Shown here: positions 8,245-17,875 of the stretch, piece after piece | Position numbering within the stretch: position 1 is the first letter of the stretch | Layout of the letters: every line of letters starts with the position of its first letter | From: Rhizorhabdus sp049889055 | GTDB taxonomy: Bacteria > Pseudomonadota > Alphaproteobacteria > Sphingomonadales > Sphingomonadaceae | Assembly: GCF_049889055.1 (NCBI RefSeq) | Contig: NZ_JBLTWO010000011.1 | Location: 48,755-112,754, forward strand | Length of the DNA stretch: 64,000 nt | Direction of reading: 5' to 3' | The notes under the pieces: generated by a model | Told to the model about the DNA's origin: nothing | Database searches by the model: none | Seen by the model: the letters and a program-made list of their open reading frames with translations, nothing else | Position numbers and translations under genes: made by a program

Positions 8245-9731
8245 TGAGCGCCATCACCGATCTGGGCATCGCCGGCCTGCGCGACGGCTTCCGCGCGGGG
8301 GAGTTTTCCGCCCGCGAGGTCGCCGAGGCGTTCAATGGCGCGGTTGCGAGCGCCAAGCCGCTCAACGCCTTCATCATCGAGACGCCTGACCACGCCATCG
8401 CGGCGGCCGAAGCGGCTGATCGCGCCCGCGCGGCTGGGGAATTGCTCCCGCTGTCGGGCATTCCGCTGGGCATCAAGGATCTGTTCTGCACCGCCGGCTA
8501 TCAGACGACGGCGGCGAGCGGGATGCTCGAAGGCTTCGTGCCGCCTTATGAGTCGACGGTGACCGCCAAGCTGTTCGCGGCGGGCGCGGGCATGCTCGGC
8601 AAGCTCAACCTCGACCAGTTCGCCATGGGCTCGTCGAACGAGACGAGCGCCTTCGGCAATGTCGTCTCGCCGTGGCGGCGCAATGACGGCGGCAATGCGC
8701 CGCTCGCGCCCGGCGGTTCCTCGGGCGGTTCCTCGTCCGCGATCGCGGCGCGGATCGTGCCTGCGGCGACGGGCACCGACACCGGCGGGTCGATCCGTCA
8801 GCCGGCGGCTTTCACCGGTATCGCGGGCATCAAGCCGACCTATGGTCGCTGCTCGCGCTTCGGTATCGTCGCTTTCGCCTCGTCGCTCGACCAGGCCGGC
8901 GCGATGGCGCAGGACGTTCGCGACAGCGCGATCCTGCTCGAGGCGATGTCGGGTTTCGACCCGAAGGACTCGACCTCGCTGGACGTCTCGGTTCCGCGCT
9001 GGGAAGCCAATTTGTCGAGCGATCTCAGAGGCAAGAAGGTCGGTATTCCGAAGGAATATCGGGTCGACAACATGCCGGCGGAGATCGACGCGTTGTGGCA
9101 GCAGGGTATCGCCTGGCTGCGCGATGCCGGCGCCGAGATCGTCGACGTGTCGCTGCCGCATACCCGCTATGCGCTGCCGACCTATTATATCATCGCGCCG
9201 GCGGAGGCCTCGTCCAACCTCGCGCGCTATGACGGCGTGCGTTACGGCCTGCGCGACCTGCCCGATGGCGCCAATCTGCAGGACATGTACGCGGCGACCC
9301 GCGCGGCTGGCTTCGGCCCCGAGGTCAAGCGGCGCATCCTGATCGGCACCTATGTGCTCTCGGCGGGATTCTACGACGCCTATTATACAAAAGCGCAGAA
9401 GGTGCGGGCGCTGATCGCGCGCGACTTCGAGGAGGCGTTCAAGCAGGTCGACGTGCTGCTGACGCCGACCGCGCCGTCGGCGGCCTTCGCGCTCGGCGAA
9501 AAAAATGCGGATCCGCTGGAGATGTATCTCAACGACGTCTTCACCGTGCCGGCGAGCCTCGCCGGTGTGCCGGCCATGTCGGTGCCCGCAGGGCTCGACG
9601 GGCAGGGGCTTCCGCTCGGTCTCCAGATCATCGGCCGCCCGCTTGACGAGCAGGGCGTCCTCAATGCCGGTCTTGCGATCGAGCAGCGGGCCGGCTTCGT
9701 GGCGCGGCCGCAGAATTGGTGGGCGAAATGA
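8244..9731 (+). CDS. gatA: Asp/Glu-tRNA amidotransferase subunit A
   Basis: Amidase-signature subunit (495 residues) that releases ammonia from glutamine for transamidation. The Ser-cisSer-Lys triad is visible: K78 in PLGIKDLF, Ser in GGSSGGSSSA (157-166) and S183 in GGSIRQP. It sits between gatC (1-bp overlap) and gatB (ATGA overlap), so the three subunits are translationally coupled in stoichiometric order. Confidence 0.98.
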   Translation: MSAITDLGIAGLRDGFRAGEFSAREVAEAFNGAVASAKPLNAFIIETPDHAIAAAEAADRARAAGELLPLSGIPLGIKDLFCTAGYQTTAASGMLEGFVPPYESTVTAKLFAAGAGMLGKLNLDQFAMGSSNETSAFGNVVSPWRRNDGGNAPLAPGGSSGGSSSAIAARIVPAATGTDTGGSIRQPAAFTGIAGIKPTYGRCSRFGIVAFASSLDQAGAMAQDVRDSAILLEAMSGFDPKDSTSLDVSVPRWEANLSSDLRGKKVGIPKEYRVDNMPAEIDALWQQGIAWLRDAGAEIVDVSLPHTRYALPTYYIIAPAEASSNLARYDGVRYGLRDLPDGANLQDMYAATRAAGFGPEVKRRILIGTYVLSAGFYDAYYTKAQKVRALIARDFEEAFKQVDVLLTPTAPSAAFALGEKNADPLEMYLNDVFTVPASLAGVPAMSVPAGLDGQGLPLGLQIIGRPLDEQGVLNAGLAIEQRAGFVARPQNWWAK

Positions 9732-11212
9732 GCAGCTATCGTATCCAGGGCGCGACGGGTGAGTGGGAGGTCGTCATCGGCCTCGAAGTGCACGCACAGG
9801 TCGTCTCCAACGCCAAGCTCTTCTCGGGTGCCTCGGCCGTCTTCGGCGCGGAGCCCAACCAGAATGTCTCGCTGATCGATGCGGCGATGCCGGGCATGCT
9901 CCCGGTGCCGAACGAGGAGTGCATCCGCCAGGCCGTCAAGACCGGCATGGCGATCGGCGCGCAGATCAATCGCTGGTCGCGCTTCGACCGGAAGAATTAT
10001 TTCTACGCCGATCTTCCCCAGGGTTACCAGATCTCGCAACTCTATCATCCGCTTGTGGGCGAGGGCACGATCACGATCGACGCCGATGAGAAGGCGGGCA
10101 TCAAGGACGCCAAGACGATCGGTGTCGAGCGCATCCATGTCGAGCAGGACGCCGGCAAGCTGATGCACGACCAGCATCCGACGCGTTCCTATGTCGACCT
10201 CAACCGTTCGGGCGTCGCGCTGATGGAAATCGTGTCGCGTCCCGACATGCGTTCTCCTGCAGAAGCAGGAGCTTATCTCCGGAAGCTGCGATCGATCCTT
10301 CGCTATGTCGGCTCGTGCGACGGCAATATGGAAGAAGGCTCCATGCGCGCCGACGTCAACGTGTCGGTGCGCAAGGTCGGCGAGCCCTTCGGCACCCGTA
10401 CCGAAACGAAGAACGTCAACTCGGTCCGCTTCGTGATGGCGGCGATCGAGACCGAGGCGAATCGCCAGGTCGACGTGCTCGAAAGCGGTGGCAAGATCGT
10501 ACAGGAAACCCGCCTCTACGATCCCGACCGCAACGAGACGCGCTCGATGCGGTCGAAGGAAGATGCGCATGATTATCGCTACTTCCCCGATCCCGATCTC
10601 CTCCCGCTCGAATTGAGCGACGAGTTCATCGAGCGCTGCCGTTCCGAGCTTCCGGAACTGCCGGACGCGAAGCGTGCACGCTATGAGGGTGAACTGGGGC
10701 TGTCCGCCTATAATGCGGCGGTGATCACGTCGGACGTCGAGACCGCGCGCTGGTTCGAGGCACTGCTCGACGCGACCGGCAAGACTGGCCCCGAAGTTGG
10801 AAAACAGGCATCCAACTGGTTGATTTCCGACCTTTTCGGCGCGCTCAACCGGCTCGGCAAGTCGATCGGCGAAAGCCCGGTGACGCCGCAGCAGGGCGCC
10901 GAACTGCTCGGCCTCGTCGCCGACGGCACGCTGTCGGGCACGCTGTCGAAGCAGGTGTTCGAGATCATGCTCGAAACCGGCGACGATCCGGCGAAGATCG
11001 TCGAGGAGCGCGGGCTCAAGCAGACCAGCGACACCGGCGCGATCGAGAAGGTGATCGCCGACGTCATGGCGGCGAATGCCGACAAGGTCGCGGAATATCG
11101 TAGCGGCAAGGACAAGCTGTTCGGCTTCTTCGTCGGCCAGACGATGAAAGCGATGGGCGGCAAAGCCAATCCGGGCGTCGTCAACGACCTGCTCAAGAAG
11201 GCCCTTGGCTGA
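9728..11212 (+). CDS. gatB: Asp/Glu-tRNA amidotransferase subunit B
   Basis: Kinase-like subunit (494 residues) that phosphorylates the tRNA-bound acid and binds tRNA. It carries WEVVIGLEVHAQ at the N-terminus, the Zn/active-site block FDRKNYFYADLPQGYQISQ, SRPDMRSP, and the YqeY-like tail ending NPGVVNDLLKKALG. ATG 9728 overlaps the gatA stop (ATGA) and is preferred over a GTG 12 nt upstream. Confidence 0.98.
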   Translation: MSSYRIQGATGEWEVVIGLEVHAQVVSNAKLFSGASAVFGAEPNQNVSLIDAAMPGMLPVPNEECIRQAVKTGMAIGAQINRWSRFDRKNYFYADLPQGYQISQLYHPLVGEGTITIDADEKAGIKDAKTIGVERIHVEQDAGKLMHDQHPTRSYVDLNRSGVALMEIVSRPDMRSPAEAGAYLRKLRSILRYVGSCDGNMEEGSMRADVNVSVRKVGEPFGTRTETKNVNSVRFVMAAIETEANRQVDVLESGGKIVQETRLYDPDRNETRSMRSKEDAHDYRYFPDPDLLPLELSDEFIERCRSELPELPDAKRARYEGELGLSAYNAAVITSDVETARWFEALLDATGKTGPEVGKQASNWLISDLFGALNRLGKSIGESPVTPQQGAELLGLVADGTLSGTLSKQVFEIMLETGDDPAKIVEERGLKQTSDTGAIEKVIADVMAANADKVAEYRSGKDKLFGFFVGQTMKAMGGKANPGVVNDLLKKALG

Positions 11213-11218
11213 CCTTTT

Positions 11219-11280
11219 GAGGGCGGACGGGCGACGCTCCGTCCGCCTCCCAACTGCAGAGTGGCGCAGTCTCCGCTCTG
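11219..11280 (+). terminator. two hairpins after gatB
   Basis: GGCGGACGG/CCGTCCGCC (11222-11230 and 11239-11247) forms a 9-bp stem, followed by a second weaker stem GCAGAG/CTCTGC. There is no T-run, so this is not a canonical intrinsic terminator. It may be a processing or Rho-associated structure. Confidence 0.35.
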
Positions 11281-11294
11281 CGTTATGATCGGCC

Positions 11295-14200
11295 ATGATC
11301 TATGGCGATCCCGGCTCCGTCATTCCGCTGAACCTTTCTTCGGGTAGCGGCGATTATCAGCTTTCGGTTCCTGACGGTCTTCCGCTCGCGCGTGAAGTCG
11401 CGACCGTCTCCACCCGCGCGGTGCGGGTCGACTGGAGTTTCGCCGGACCGTCGACCATGGCGATCGGTCAGGGCGACGCGCTGTCAGGCCGGATCCCGCT
11501 CGTCGCCAGCGGTCCTGCGGTGTCGGGGCCGGCGGGCATCAGGCTCAACAAGGACAGCTCGCTTCATTCCAAGCCGCTGGGACTGGACTTTCCGTCGAGC
11601 GGTGACCGGCTGAGTTCGCAGGCGCCGAGCCGTTTGCGCTGCTCCTTTCGCGGCGTGGTCCCCCGGGCGGACGGGGCGCTGCTCTGTTATCTGATGGACT
11701 GGGGTGTGGGAGCGGTGCTGCTCACGACGCGCTATGGCTCCGACCAGCTAGAAGCGCTGATTACCCGCGACGATGCAGCCGAAGGTGGCTTCTTCAGCAC
11801 GGTGATGCGCAAGCCGGGGACCGAGCAGTTGCTCGAACTCGAATGGCGCAATGCACCGGGCAAGCCGGGCGGCTTTCTGTCCTTCTTCATCGACGGCAAG
11901 CCCGCGGGTGGCCCTTTCCCGACGAAGATCAAGCCGCGCCTGACCCCGGCGATGGACCTGTGGGTCAATGCCGTGCTCGGCAATGCGCGGCAGGCGGCCG
12001 ACGGCATGGTCGTCAAACAGATCGCGCTGAGCTTTGATCGTCCGGTCACCAACCTGTCCTATCCACCTGTTTCTACCGGACCTTTCAGGGGTCTGGATTT
12101 GCCGAAGCTCGTCGTTGACGCCCGAGCTGTGGCGCAGCCCCAGCCGCCGCGCACGCTGGCTTGGCGCGCACCGGATGGATCGGTCGGGACGATCGACATC
12201 ACCATCGGTTCGCTCGAGGTGCCGGCGGGTGCGGCTTATAAAGCGGTGCTCGAGGACTGGTCGTCGGGAAGAGCGGTCGATCACCCGAACGCGCTGGTCA
12301 TGACCCGGCCCGCCGCCCAGAATTGCCGGTTCGAGGATGCGACGCTGGGTGCCGCCATGCCGGCCTGGATCGAATGCCTGCCGCAGGGGCCGGTGCCCGT
12401 AATCGGCGGCATCGCCTATCGCTGCGAGGCGATCCGCAGCGGCGACTATGTCCAGTTCCAGTTTGGCTATGACTGGGACGACAGCGTGATGCCGGACAAT
12501 CCCTTCGGCGATCCTTCGGGCCGCAACGCCTATATGGTCCCGCACAAATGGCGCATAGTCGACCGCGACGACCGGGTAATCGCAACAGTCGCGCGGCCCG
12601 ATGGCGGCCCCCTCAACGGGCTCGACATCCCCCGCCATTTTGGCGGCCCCAGCGACGGGCGCGGCTGCGCGATGACCAGCAAGGAGCATCGCTGGTACCC
12701 GCACGGCACCGTGCGCTCGGGGATCATCTGGCGCAGCCGCGACCCCGGCAGCCATGATCAGGGCCTGATCCGCGCCTCGGTGCCGCTGCTCGACCTCAGC
12801 ATCCCTTTCGGCAGTCATCTCGACTATTCGGTCAACGGCTATGACCTGCGCATCTTCAGCGGCGGCGCGGGCAATGAAGGGCAGGCCAACGGCTTCGGCA
12901 ATATCCGCGTCATCCCTTGGAAGCAGAGCGATTACCGGACGATGGTCGGCCGGACGGGACGGACGCGCGATCCCTATCCGAGCTTGCTCTACACGGCCAA
13001 TTCGATGGCGGCGAACGCGGCGCTCTGGCTCGAATATACGCCGTTCAACATCCAGGGCCGTTCGCCGGTGACCGGTTCGGGTGGCATCCGGGACGATCGC
13101 CAGATCATCTCGGAGCCCATCGTCTGGCACATGAACCTGCCCAATGGCCTGCGGCCGCATGACGGGACGCCCTGGCGGTCGATCGCGCTCGACTATCTGA
13201 CCGGCTATGTCTCGGACGCGGTTCACTCGTTCGAGAAGGGCCGCAACGTGCCGTTGTTCAAGGGCAATGCCCGACGCCCGATCAAGCTGCGCAACCATTA
13301 TTACGGCCCCGGCGATCAGGGGCTGCCGGCGTCGCAGGCCTGGTACCAGCAGGGCGGGCGCGTTGCGGGATGGCTGCAGGGCGTCAACCCGCTCAGGGTA
13401 TCGGTGCCCTATGCGGGCGATGCCCCCGACCGGCCCTATTTCGGCACCTTCCAGGTCGACAAGCTCCACGGCCATCAGTTTCCCGGATGGGGCAGCCTGC
13501 TGTTCCGGACACCCGAATTCGCCTTTCTCGGCCATCGTTTCTGGGACCAGAACCGCCTCTATTCGAACGACATCATCGGCGATCAGTGGCTGGCGCTGTG
13601 GTCTTCGCGCGAGGGAGCCTGGGCCTATATGCACGCCGCCCTGGCCTGGAAGACCGCCAGCGCCGGCTCCACCCGGCTCTACAGCCGCAAGGAGGTGCTC
13701 GACTTCGCGACCTTCGACTTCGAGGCCTTTCACGATCGCTATTATGCGAGCACGCCGGGCTTCCTGAATCCGCCCGACAATCTGATGCCCGAGGGGCGGG
13801 TCGACATGCGGCTCGCCGTGTTCGCGGCCGCGCCCCATTTCGGCATCGTCAATCAGGAGGAGGATCGGCTGCTCCACCAGCATGAGTTCGGCATCGGCTA
13901 TTGGCTGACCGCGCTGGCTGCAGGCGAGAAGATGGGGTTCAATGCGGCGCTGCGCGAAGCTTCGCCCAAGGTACGGACGATCGTCGACTGGCTGATCCGC
14001 ATGCACCGGATTCGCGTGGTCGGGCGGATCAACGAGGGCGCGTTGCACCCGCCGCTCGGGGGCACCGACTATATGCTCGGCATCTGGTCGGCCGACCATG
14101 TCCGCGCGGTGGGCGGCGACGTGTCCCGCCTGCCGCGCAGCTACCGCGATCTGGCCCGGCTGTGGGGGCAGGCGCCCAGCTGGGACGTCTTCATCGGTGA

Positions 14201-14435
14201 TCAGGGGCCGATCCGGCGCGACGGGCAGTCGATGGACCAGCTGATCGCGGCCCCCTCCTGGCTGCGTTATCTGCTGGGGCAGGAGGGCGAGGACATCGTC
14301 GCCGCGCAGAAGACGGCCAATGGCTGGCGCGAACAGAAGAAGGCCGAAGAGCTGAAGCGCGGCGAGATGGCCGGGGAGGGGTGGTTCCACTTCCTGCAGG
14401 CGACCAACAACCCGGCGCTGGCGGTGCAGCGCTGA
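11295..14435 (+). CDS. large protein of unknown function (1046 aa)
   Basis: I do not recognise this family. The protein has no signal peptide or membrane helix. Residues about 100-260 resemble a concanavalin-like (LamG-type) beta fold in composition (alternating strands, FFIDGKPAGG). The middle is rich in Trp, Tyr, Gly, Asn and His (HKWRIVDRDDRVIATV, YYGPGDQG, FPGWGSLLF), and the C-terminal third is more helical (LTALAAGEKMGF, VDWLIRMHRIRV). Such composition is common in carbohydrate-active proteins, but no catalytic motif is assigned. Codon use matches its neighbours, so recent transfer is unlikely. It stands alone between gatB and tRNA-Leu. Confidence 0.7.
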   Translation: MIYGDPGSVIPLNLSSGSGDYQLSVPDGLPLAREVATVSTRAVRVDWSFAGPSTMAIGQGDALSGRIPLVASGPAVSGPAGIRLNKDSSLHSKPLGLDFPSSGDRLSSQAPSRLRCSFRGVVPRADGALLCYLMDWGVGAVLLTTRYGSDQLEALITRDDAAEGGFFSTVMRKPGTEQLLELEWRNAPGKPGGFLSFFIDGKPAGGPFPTKIKPRLTPAMDLWVNAVLGNARQAADGMVVKQIALSFDRPVTNLSYPPVSTGPFRGLDLPKLVVDARAVAQPQPPRTLAWRAPDGSVGTIDITIGSLEVPAGAAYKAVLEDWSSGRAVDHPNALVMTRPAAQNCRFEDATLGAAMPAWIECLPQGPVPVIGGIAYRCEAIRSGDYVQFQFGYDWDDSVMPDNPFGDPSGRNAYMVPHKWRIVDRDDRVIATVARPDGGPLNGLDIPRHFGGPSDGRGCAMTSKEHRWYPHGTVRSGIIWRSRDPGSHDQGLIRASVPLLDLSIPFGSHLDYSVNGYDLRIFSGGAGNEGQANGFGNIRVIPWKQSDYRTMVGRTGRTRDPYPSLLYTANSMAANAALWLEYTPFNIQGRSPVTGSGGIRDDRQIISEPIVWHMNLPNGLRPHDGTPWRSIALDYLTGYVSDAVHSFEKGRNVPLFKGNARRPIKLRNHYYGPGDQGLPASQAWYQQGGRVAGWLQGVNPLRVSVPYAGDAPDRPYFGTFQVDKLHGHQFPGWGSLLFRTPEFAFLGHRFWDQNRLYSNDIIGDQWLALWSSREGAWAYMHAALAWKTASAGSTRLYSRKEVLDFATFDFEAFHDRYYASTPGFLNPPDNLMPEGRVDMRLAVFAAAPHFGIVNQEEDRLLHQHEFGIGYWLTALAAGEKMGFNAALREASPKVRTIVDWLIRMHRIRVVGRINEGALHPPLGGTDYMLGIWSADHVRAVGGDVSRLPRSYRDLARLWGQAPSWDVFIGDQGPIRRDGQSMDQLIAAPSWLRYLLGQEGEDIVAAQKTANGWREQKKAEELKRGEMAGEGWFHFLQATNNPALAVQR

Positions 14436-14485
14436 CCTCGGGCGCGGTCGTCATAACGCTGTCACGCTCGCCGTTCAGGGCGTCT

Positions 14486-14502
14486 CCCGCCTATCAGGCG
14501 GG
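14486..14502. terminator. short GC hairpin after the 1046-aa gene
   Basis: CCCGCC (14486-14491) and GGCGGG (14497-14502) pair perfectly around a 5-nt loop, 51 bp after the stop codon. No T-run follows. Confidence 0.25.
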
Positions 14503-14583
14503 CGTCGAAACCGCCTTGTCATGCGCCGGGTTGTACTCGCCTCGCATGTTGCTATAGAGCGCGCCGACCGGCGGTCCTTTTTT

Positions 14584-14668
14584 GCGGGCGTGGCGGAACT
14601 GGTAGACGCGCTGGATTTAGGTTCCAGTATCGCAAGATGTGGGGGTTCGAGTCCCTTCGCCCGCACCA
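14584..14668 (+). tRNA. tRNA-Leu (anticodon UAG)
   Basis: The acceptor stem GCGGGCG pairs with CGCCCGC, with discriminator A at 14665 and encoded CCA at 14666-14668. The anticodon stem CTGGA/TCCAG encloses TTTAGGT, giving UAG, which reads CUN leucine codons. The long variable arm (ATC-gcaa-GAT) is the class II hallmark of tRNA-Leu. The T-loop TTCGAGT is normal. It lies 69 bp before the trigger factor start. Confidence 0.97.
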
Positions 14669-14736
14669 GCTTCCGCCCTTGGCGCGCGAAGCGGGATCGA
14701 CCAAGATTTTCTCGAGATAGAGGTTGGATGCGACCC

Positions 14737-16335
14737 ATGCAGACTGTCGAAACGCTCAATGAGGGCCTGAAGCGCGCCTATACGCTGACGATCCCCGCCA
14801 ATGATGTCGCCAAGCGCATCGAAGCGGAGATCAAGACGATCGCGCCGCAGATCCGCATGCCCGGCTTCCGCCCCGGCAAGGTTCCCGCCAACCTGATCAA
14901 GAAGATGCACGGTCCGGCGATCGAGCAGGACGTGCTCAACAAGGCGGTGCAGGACGGCGTCCAGCAGCTTCTGACCGAGCAGAAGCTCCGCCCCGCGATG
15001 CAGCCTTCGGTCGAACTCGTCGACGGCGACTATGAAACCGGCAAGGATGTGGCGCTGAAGGTCGAGCTCGAAGTGCTCCCCGAGGTGCCCGCACCGGCGA
15101 TCGAAGGCCTGAAGCTCGAGCGCCTGACCGTTCCGGCCGCCCCCGACGAGATCGACAGCCAGATCGAGCGCATCGCGTCGCAGCAGAAGCAGTATCAGGA
15201 CGCCATGGAAGGTCATCCGGCCGTCGAGGGTGACCTTGTGGTCATGGACTTCGCCGGCAGCGTCGACGGCGTTGCCTTCGAGGGCGGCACCGGCACCGGC
15301 ATGTCGGTCGAGCTCGGCTCGGGCCGCCTGATCCCCGGTTTCGAAGCGCAGCTGGAAGGCGTCAAGAAGGGCGAATCGCGCTCGCTGAACGTGACCTTTC
15401 CGGAAGATTATGGCGAGAAGTCGCTGGCCGGTAAGGCTGCGGTGTTCGAAGTCACCGTCACCGACGTCCGCGTTCCGGGCGAGACCAAGATCGACGACGA
15501 GTTCGCCAAGACACTGGGCCTGCAGGGCATCGACCAGCTGCGCGAGCTGGTGAAGGGCCAGATCGAGCAGGAGCTCAACGGCCTGACCCGCACCCACATG
15601 AAGCGCAAGCTGCTCGACCAGCTCGCCGCCGGCCACGACTTCCCGGTTCCGCCGTCGATGGTCGAGGCCGAGTTCGCTCAGATCTGGCAGCAGCTGGAGC
15701 ATGAAGCGACGCACGAGGAAGACCCCGAGGCCGCCCGCGCCGACATGGAGAAGGATCGTGACGATTATCGCGCGATCGCCGAGCGCCGCGTTCGCCTCGG
15801 CCTGCTCCTGTCGGAGATCGGCCAGCAGAACGGCGTCGAGGTCAGCGCGCAGGAAATGCAGCGCCTGATCCAGCAGGCTGCCTTCCAGTATCAGCCGAAG
15901 GACCGCGAGCGCTTCGTCCAGTATCTGCAGCAGGATCCGATGGCCGCCGCCCAGCTGCGCGCGCCGCTGTATGAGGACAAGGTCATCGACTTCCTGTTCG
16001 GCAAGGCCGAGATCACCGACCGCGAAGTGACGCGCGAGGAGCTGGAAGCCGCGATCGAGGCCGACGACGACACGATCGGCAAGGGCCACGTCCACGGTCC
16101 GGATTGCAACCATGATCACGACCATGACCATGGCCATGCCGAACCGGCCAAGAAGCCTGCCGCCAAGAAGGCCGCTCCCAAGAAGGAGAAGGCCGACGAG
16201 GCAGCGGTAGAGGAAGCCGCACCTGCGCCGAAGAAGGCCCCGGCCAAGAAGGCCGCCGCTGCCAAGGCCGAGGACGGCGAAGCCGCTCCCGCCAAGAAGG
16301 CGCCGGCCAAGAAGAAGGCCGCTCCGGCCGAGTAA
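14737..16335 (+). CDS. tig: trigger factor with His-rich and Lys/Ala-rich tail
   Basis: Ribosome-bound chaperone and prolyl isomerase. The N-terminal ribosome-binding signature GFRPGKVP is present, followed by an FKBP-type PPIase domain (about residues 150-240) and the C-terminal arms domain to about 445. An extra tail follows: a histidine cluster with repeated H-D pairs (about 451-468) and a 60-residue Lys/Ala/Pro-rich segment with repeated KKAPAKK-type units to the end (532 residues in all; most homologues stop near 430-450). Start: ATG 14737 matches the family start MQTVETLNEG; an in-frame ATG at 14728 has better spacing to GAGG (14720-14723) and may be the one used. Confidence 0.95.
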   Translation: MQTVETLNEGLKRAYTLTIPANDVAKRIEAEIKTIAPQIRMPGFRPGKVPANLIKKMHGPAIEQDVLNKAVQDGVQQLLTEQKLRPAMQPSVELVDGDYETGKDVALKVELEVLPEVPAPAIEGLKLERLTVPAAPDEIDSQIERIASQQKQYQDAMEGHPAVEGDLVVMDFAGSVDGVAFEGGTGTGMSVELGSGRLIPGFEAQLEGVKKGESRSLNVTFPEDYGEKSLAGKAAVFEVTVTDVRVPGETKIDDEFAKTLGLQGIDQLRELVKGQIEQELNGLTRTHMKRKLLDQLAAGHDFPVPPSMVEAEFAQIWQQLEHEATHEEDPEAARADMEKDRDDYRAIAERRVRLGLLLSEIGQQNGVEVSAQEMQRLIQQAAFQYQPKDRERFVQYLQQDPMAAAQLRAPLYEDKVIDFLFGKAEITDREVTREELEAAIEADDDTIGKGHVHGPDCNHDHDHDHGHAEPAKKPAAKKAAPKKEKADEAAVEEAAPAPKKAPAKKAAAAKAEDGEAAPAKKAPAKKKAAPAE

Positions 16336-16357
16336 TCCGCCGGACGACAGTCAGCGA

Positions 16358-16390
16358 AGAGGCCGGGCAGCGATGTCCGGCCTTTTTGTT
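16358..16390 (+). terminator. intrinsic terminator of tig
   Basis: GGCCGG (16361-16366) pairs with CCGGCC (16377-16382) and is followed by TTTTT, 26 bp after the tig stop. On the other strand it lies just beyond the convergent membrane-protein stop at 16398. Confidence 0.8.
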
Positions 16391-16397
16391 TGGGTCG

Positions 16398-17744
16398 CTA
16401 CCGGGCGAGGTGCCTGCGGTGGAGGATCGCCATCGCGAACAAAGCGAAGCCGCTCGCGATGGTCCAGACGAACAGCCGGTCCATGAACCAGGCGTGGATC
16501 GCGGTGTGCTGCCACAGCAGGCCGAGCATGGCGACGATCGCGAGGTTGGACAGCAGCAGATGCAGGGTGCGGGCGCGCAGGGTCGGATCACCGCTGGCGA
16601 GCAGCAGGCGGGCACTCCACGCCCCAAAGCCTATCGCGGTCGCCAGCATCGCGCCGGCCAGAACATGCATGCCCGCCGCGAGCGAATTGAGACCCTTGAC
16701 CAAGGACTTGGCTAGCTTGACCGGACCGAGGTCGGGCTGCTGCTCGCCCATGCCGAGGCGAACGCCCAGCTGCGCGGCGCTTTCGCGGAAGGATTCGAGG
16801 CCGAAGACCGAAAGCGCCAATAGAAGTTTCAGGACCATGCAGGTCGCGACCGCCGCGCAGAAGGCGAACAGCGCTTCGACCACCTGTTCGGCGATCTCGC
16901 GCGGTGGGGCGTCGCGCAGTGCGAAGGGCAACCCGCCGATGATGATGGCGAGGCCGAAGGGAATGCCGCCGGTCAGGAACTCGAAAATGGCCGTCGCAGC
17001 GCCGAACAGAGCGGCGGCAATAAGCGAGGTCCGGCGACCCAGCCCGCCGCGCGCGGATGCCATGGCGAGGAACAACAGATAGAGCAGAATGATCGCGTCC
17101 GATGGCGCATGGCTCAGCGACTGCCCGTAGGATTCGAGGCCGAACCAGCGCGACAGCGCGAGAAAGACGATCAGCCAGACCAGACTTTCGGTCGGCCGTC
17201 GGCCGCTGGCCAGCGCCAGCATCGCGACCATCATGCCCGAAAGGACGAGCAGGGTCTGGAGGAAATGATAGGCGGTGCGAATCTGCTCCACGGACGCGAG
17301 CGGCAACAGATAGCGAGCGAGCATCGTGTGGCCGTGGATATATTGATGATAGAAGAGCCCGGTCCGTCCGGCCTCATGGTCGCCTGAGGCATAGGCGCGC
17401 AGCGCGCCGCACATCGTCTCGTCAGTGCGCTGGACGGGTTTGACCGGGCTGACTGCCAGCTGGTCCGCAGGGGCTTGCTGGTCGATCGCCATATAGAGGA
17501 TCAGGCAGTCATTATATTGGTGGCGGCCGATATCGGTGTTGCCGACGAGCCAGTCCTCATTCTGCAGCGCGGCCGTGGCGAAGGCCTGCCGGACATGGGC
17601 TTCGGCCAGAGGCAGCTCGCGGCCAAGGCTCGCGCGGTTGCCGAGCGCGAACAGCGCGAACAGCAGGAGACCGGCGACGAAGCCGACCCCGATGCCCAGA
17701 GCCCCCCGGCGCAGGATGCTTTCCGCCCGCATCGTCTTCAGCAT
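16398..17744 (-). CDS. polytopic membrane protein of unknown function
   Basis: A 448-residue protein with one N-terminal helix (about 15-35), a periplasmic-looking segment of about 120 residues (two Cys, EDWLVGNTD, HQYNDCLILYMAI), then some eight further hydrophobic helices (from LLVLSGMMVAMLALASG to FVWTIASGFALFAMAIL). The arrangement recalls glycosyltransferase-C-type or O-antigen-type membrane enzymes, but no diagnostic motif can be named. It is transcribed convergently with tig and divergently from clpP. Function unknown. Confidence 0.75.
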   Translation of the reverse strand: MLKTMRAESILRRGALGIGVGFVAGLLLFALFALGNRASLGRELPLAEAHVRQAFATAALQNEDWLVGNTDIGRHQYNDCLILYMAIDQQAPADQLAVSPVKPVQRTDETMCGALRAYASGDHEAGRTGLFYHQYIHGHTMLARYLLPLASVEQIRTAYHFLQTLLVLSGMMVAMLALASGRRPTESLVWLIVFLALSRWFGLESYGQSLSHAPSDAIILLYLLFLAMASARGGLGRRTSLIAAALFGAATAIFEFLTGGIPFGLAIIIGGLPFALRDAPPREIAEQVVEALFAFCAAVATCMVLKLLLALSVFGLESFRESAAQLGVRLGMGEQQPDLGPVKLAKSLVKGLNSLAAGMHVLAGAMLATAIGFGAWSARLLLASGDPTLRARTLHLLLSNLAIVAMLGLLWQHTAIHAWFMDRLFVWTIASGFALFAMAILHRRHLAR

Positions 17745-17875
17745 CTATCAGCCCCCAACATGCCACCATCTTGCCGATCGGTTACGGGAGCGCCAGTGAT
17801 TTCAGGACCCTCTTGAATCCCCGGCAGCAAAGGCCGATGTTGGGCAGGATACAAAAACGAAGGACCAATTCATCC

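Noticed and set aside
7805..9161. Upstream extension of the DUF3089 frame
   Set aside because: It runs antisense to gatC and gatA and adds no family sequence; the membrane anchor starts at ATG 7805.
11748..14390. 880-codon open frame on the minus strand
   Set aside because: It lies fully antisense to the 1046-residue gene, has Arg/His-rich composition typical of shadow frames in GC-rich DNA, and no domain.
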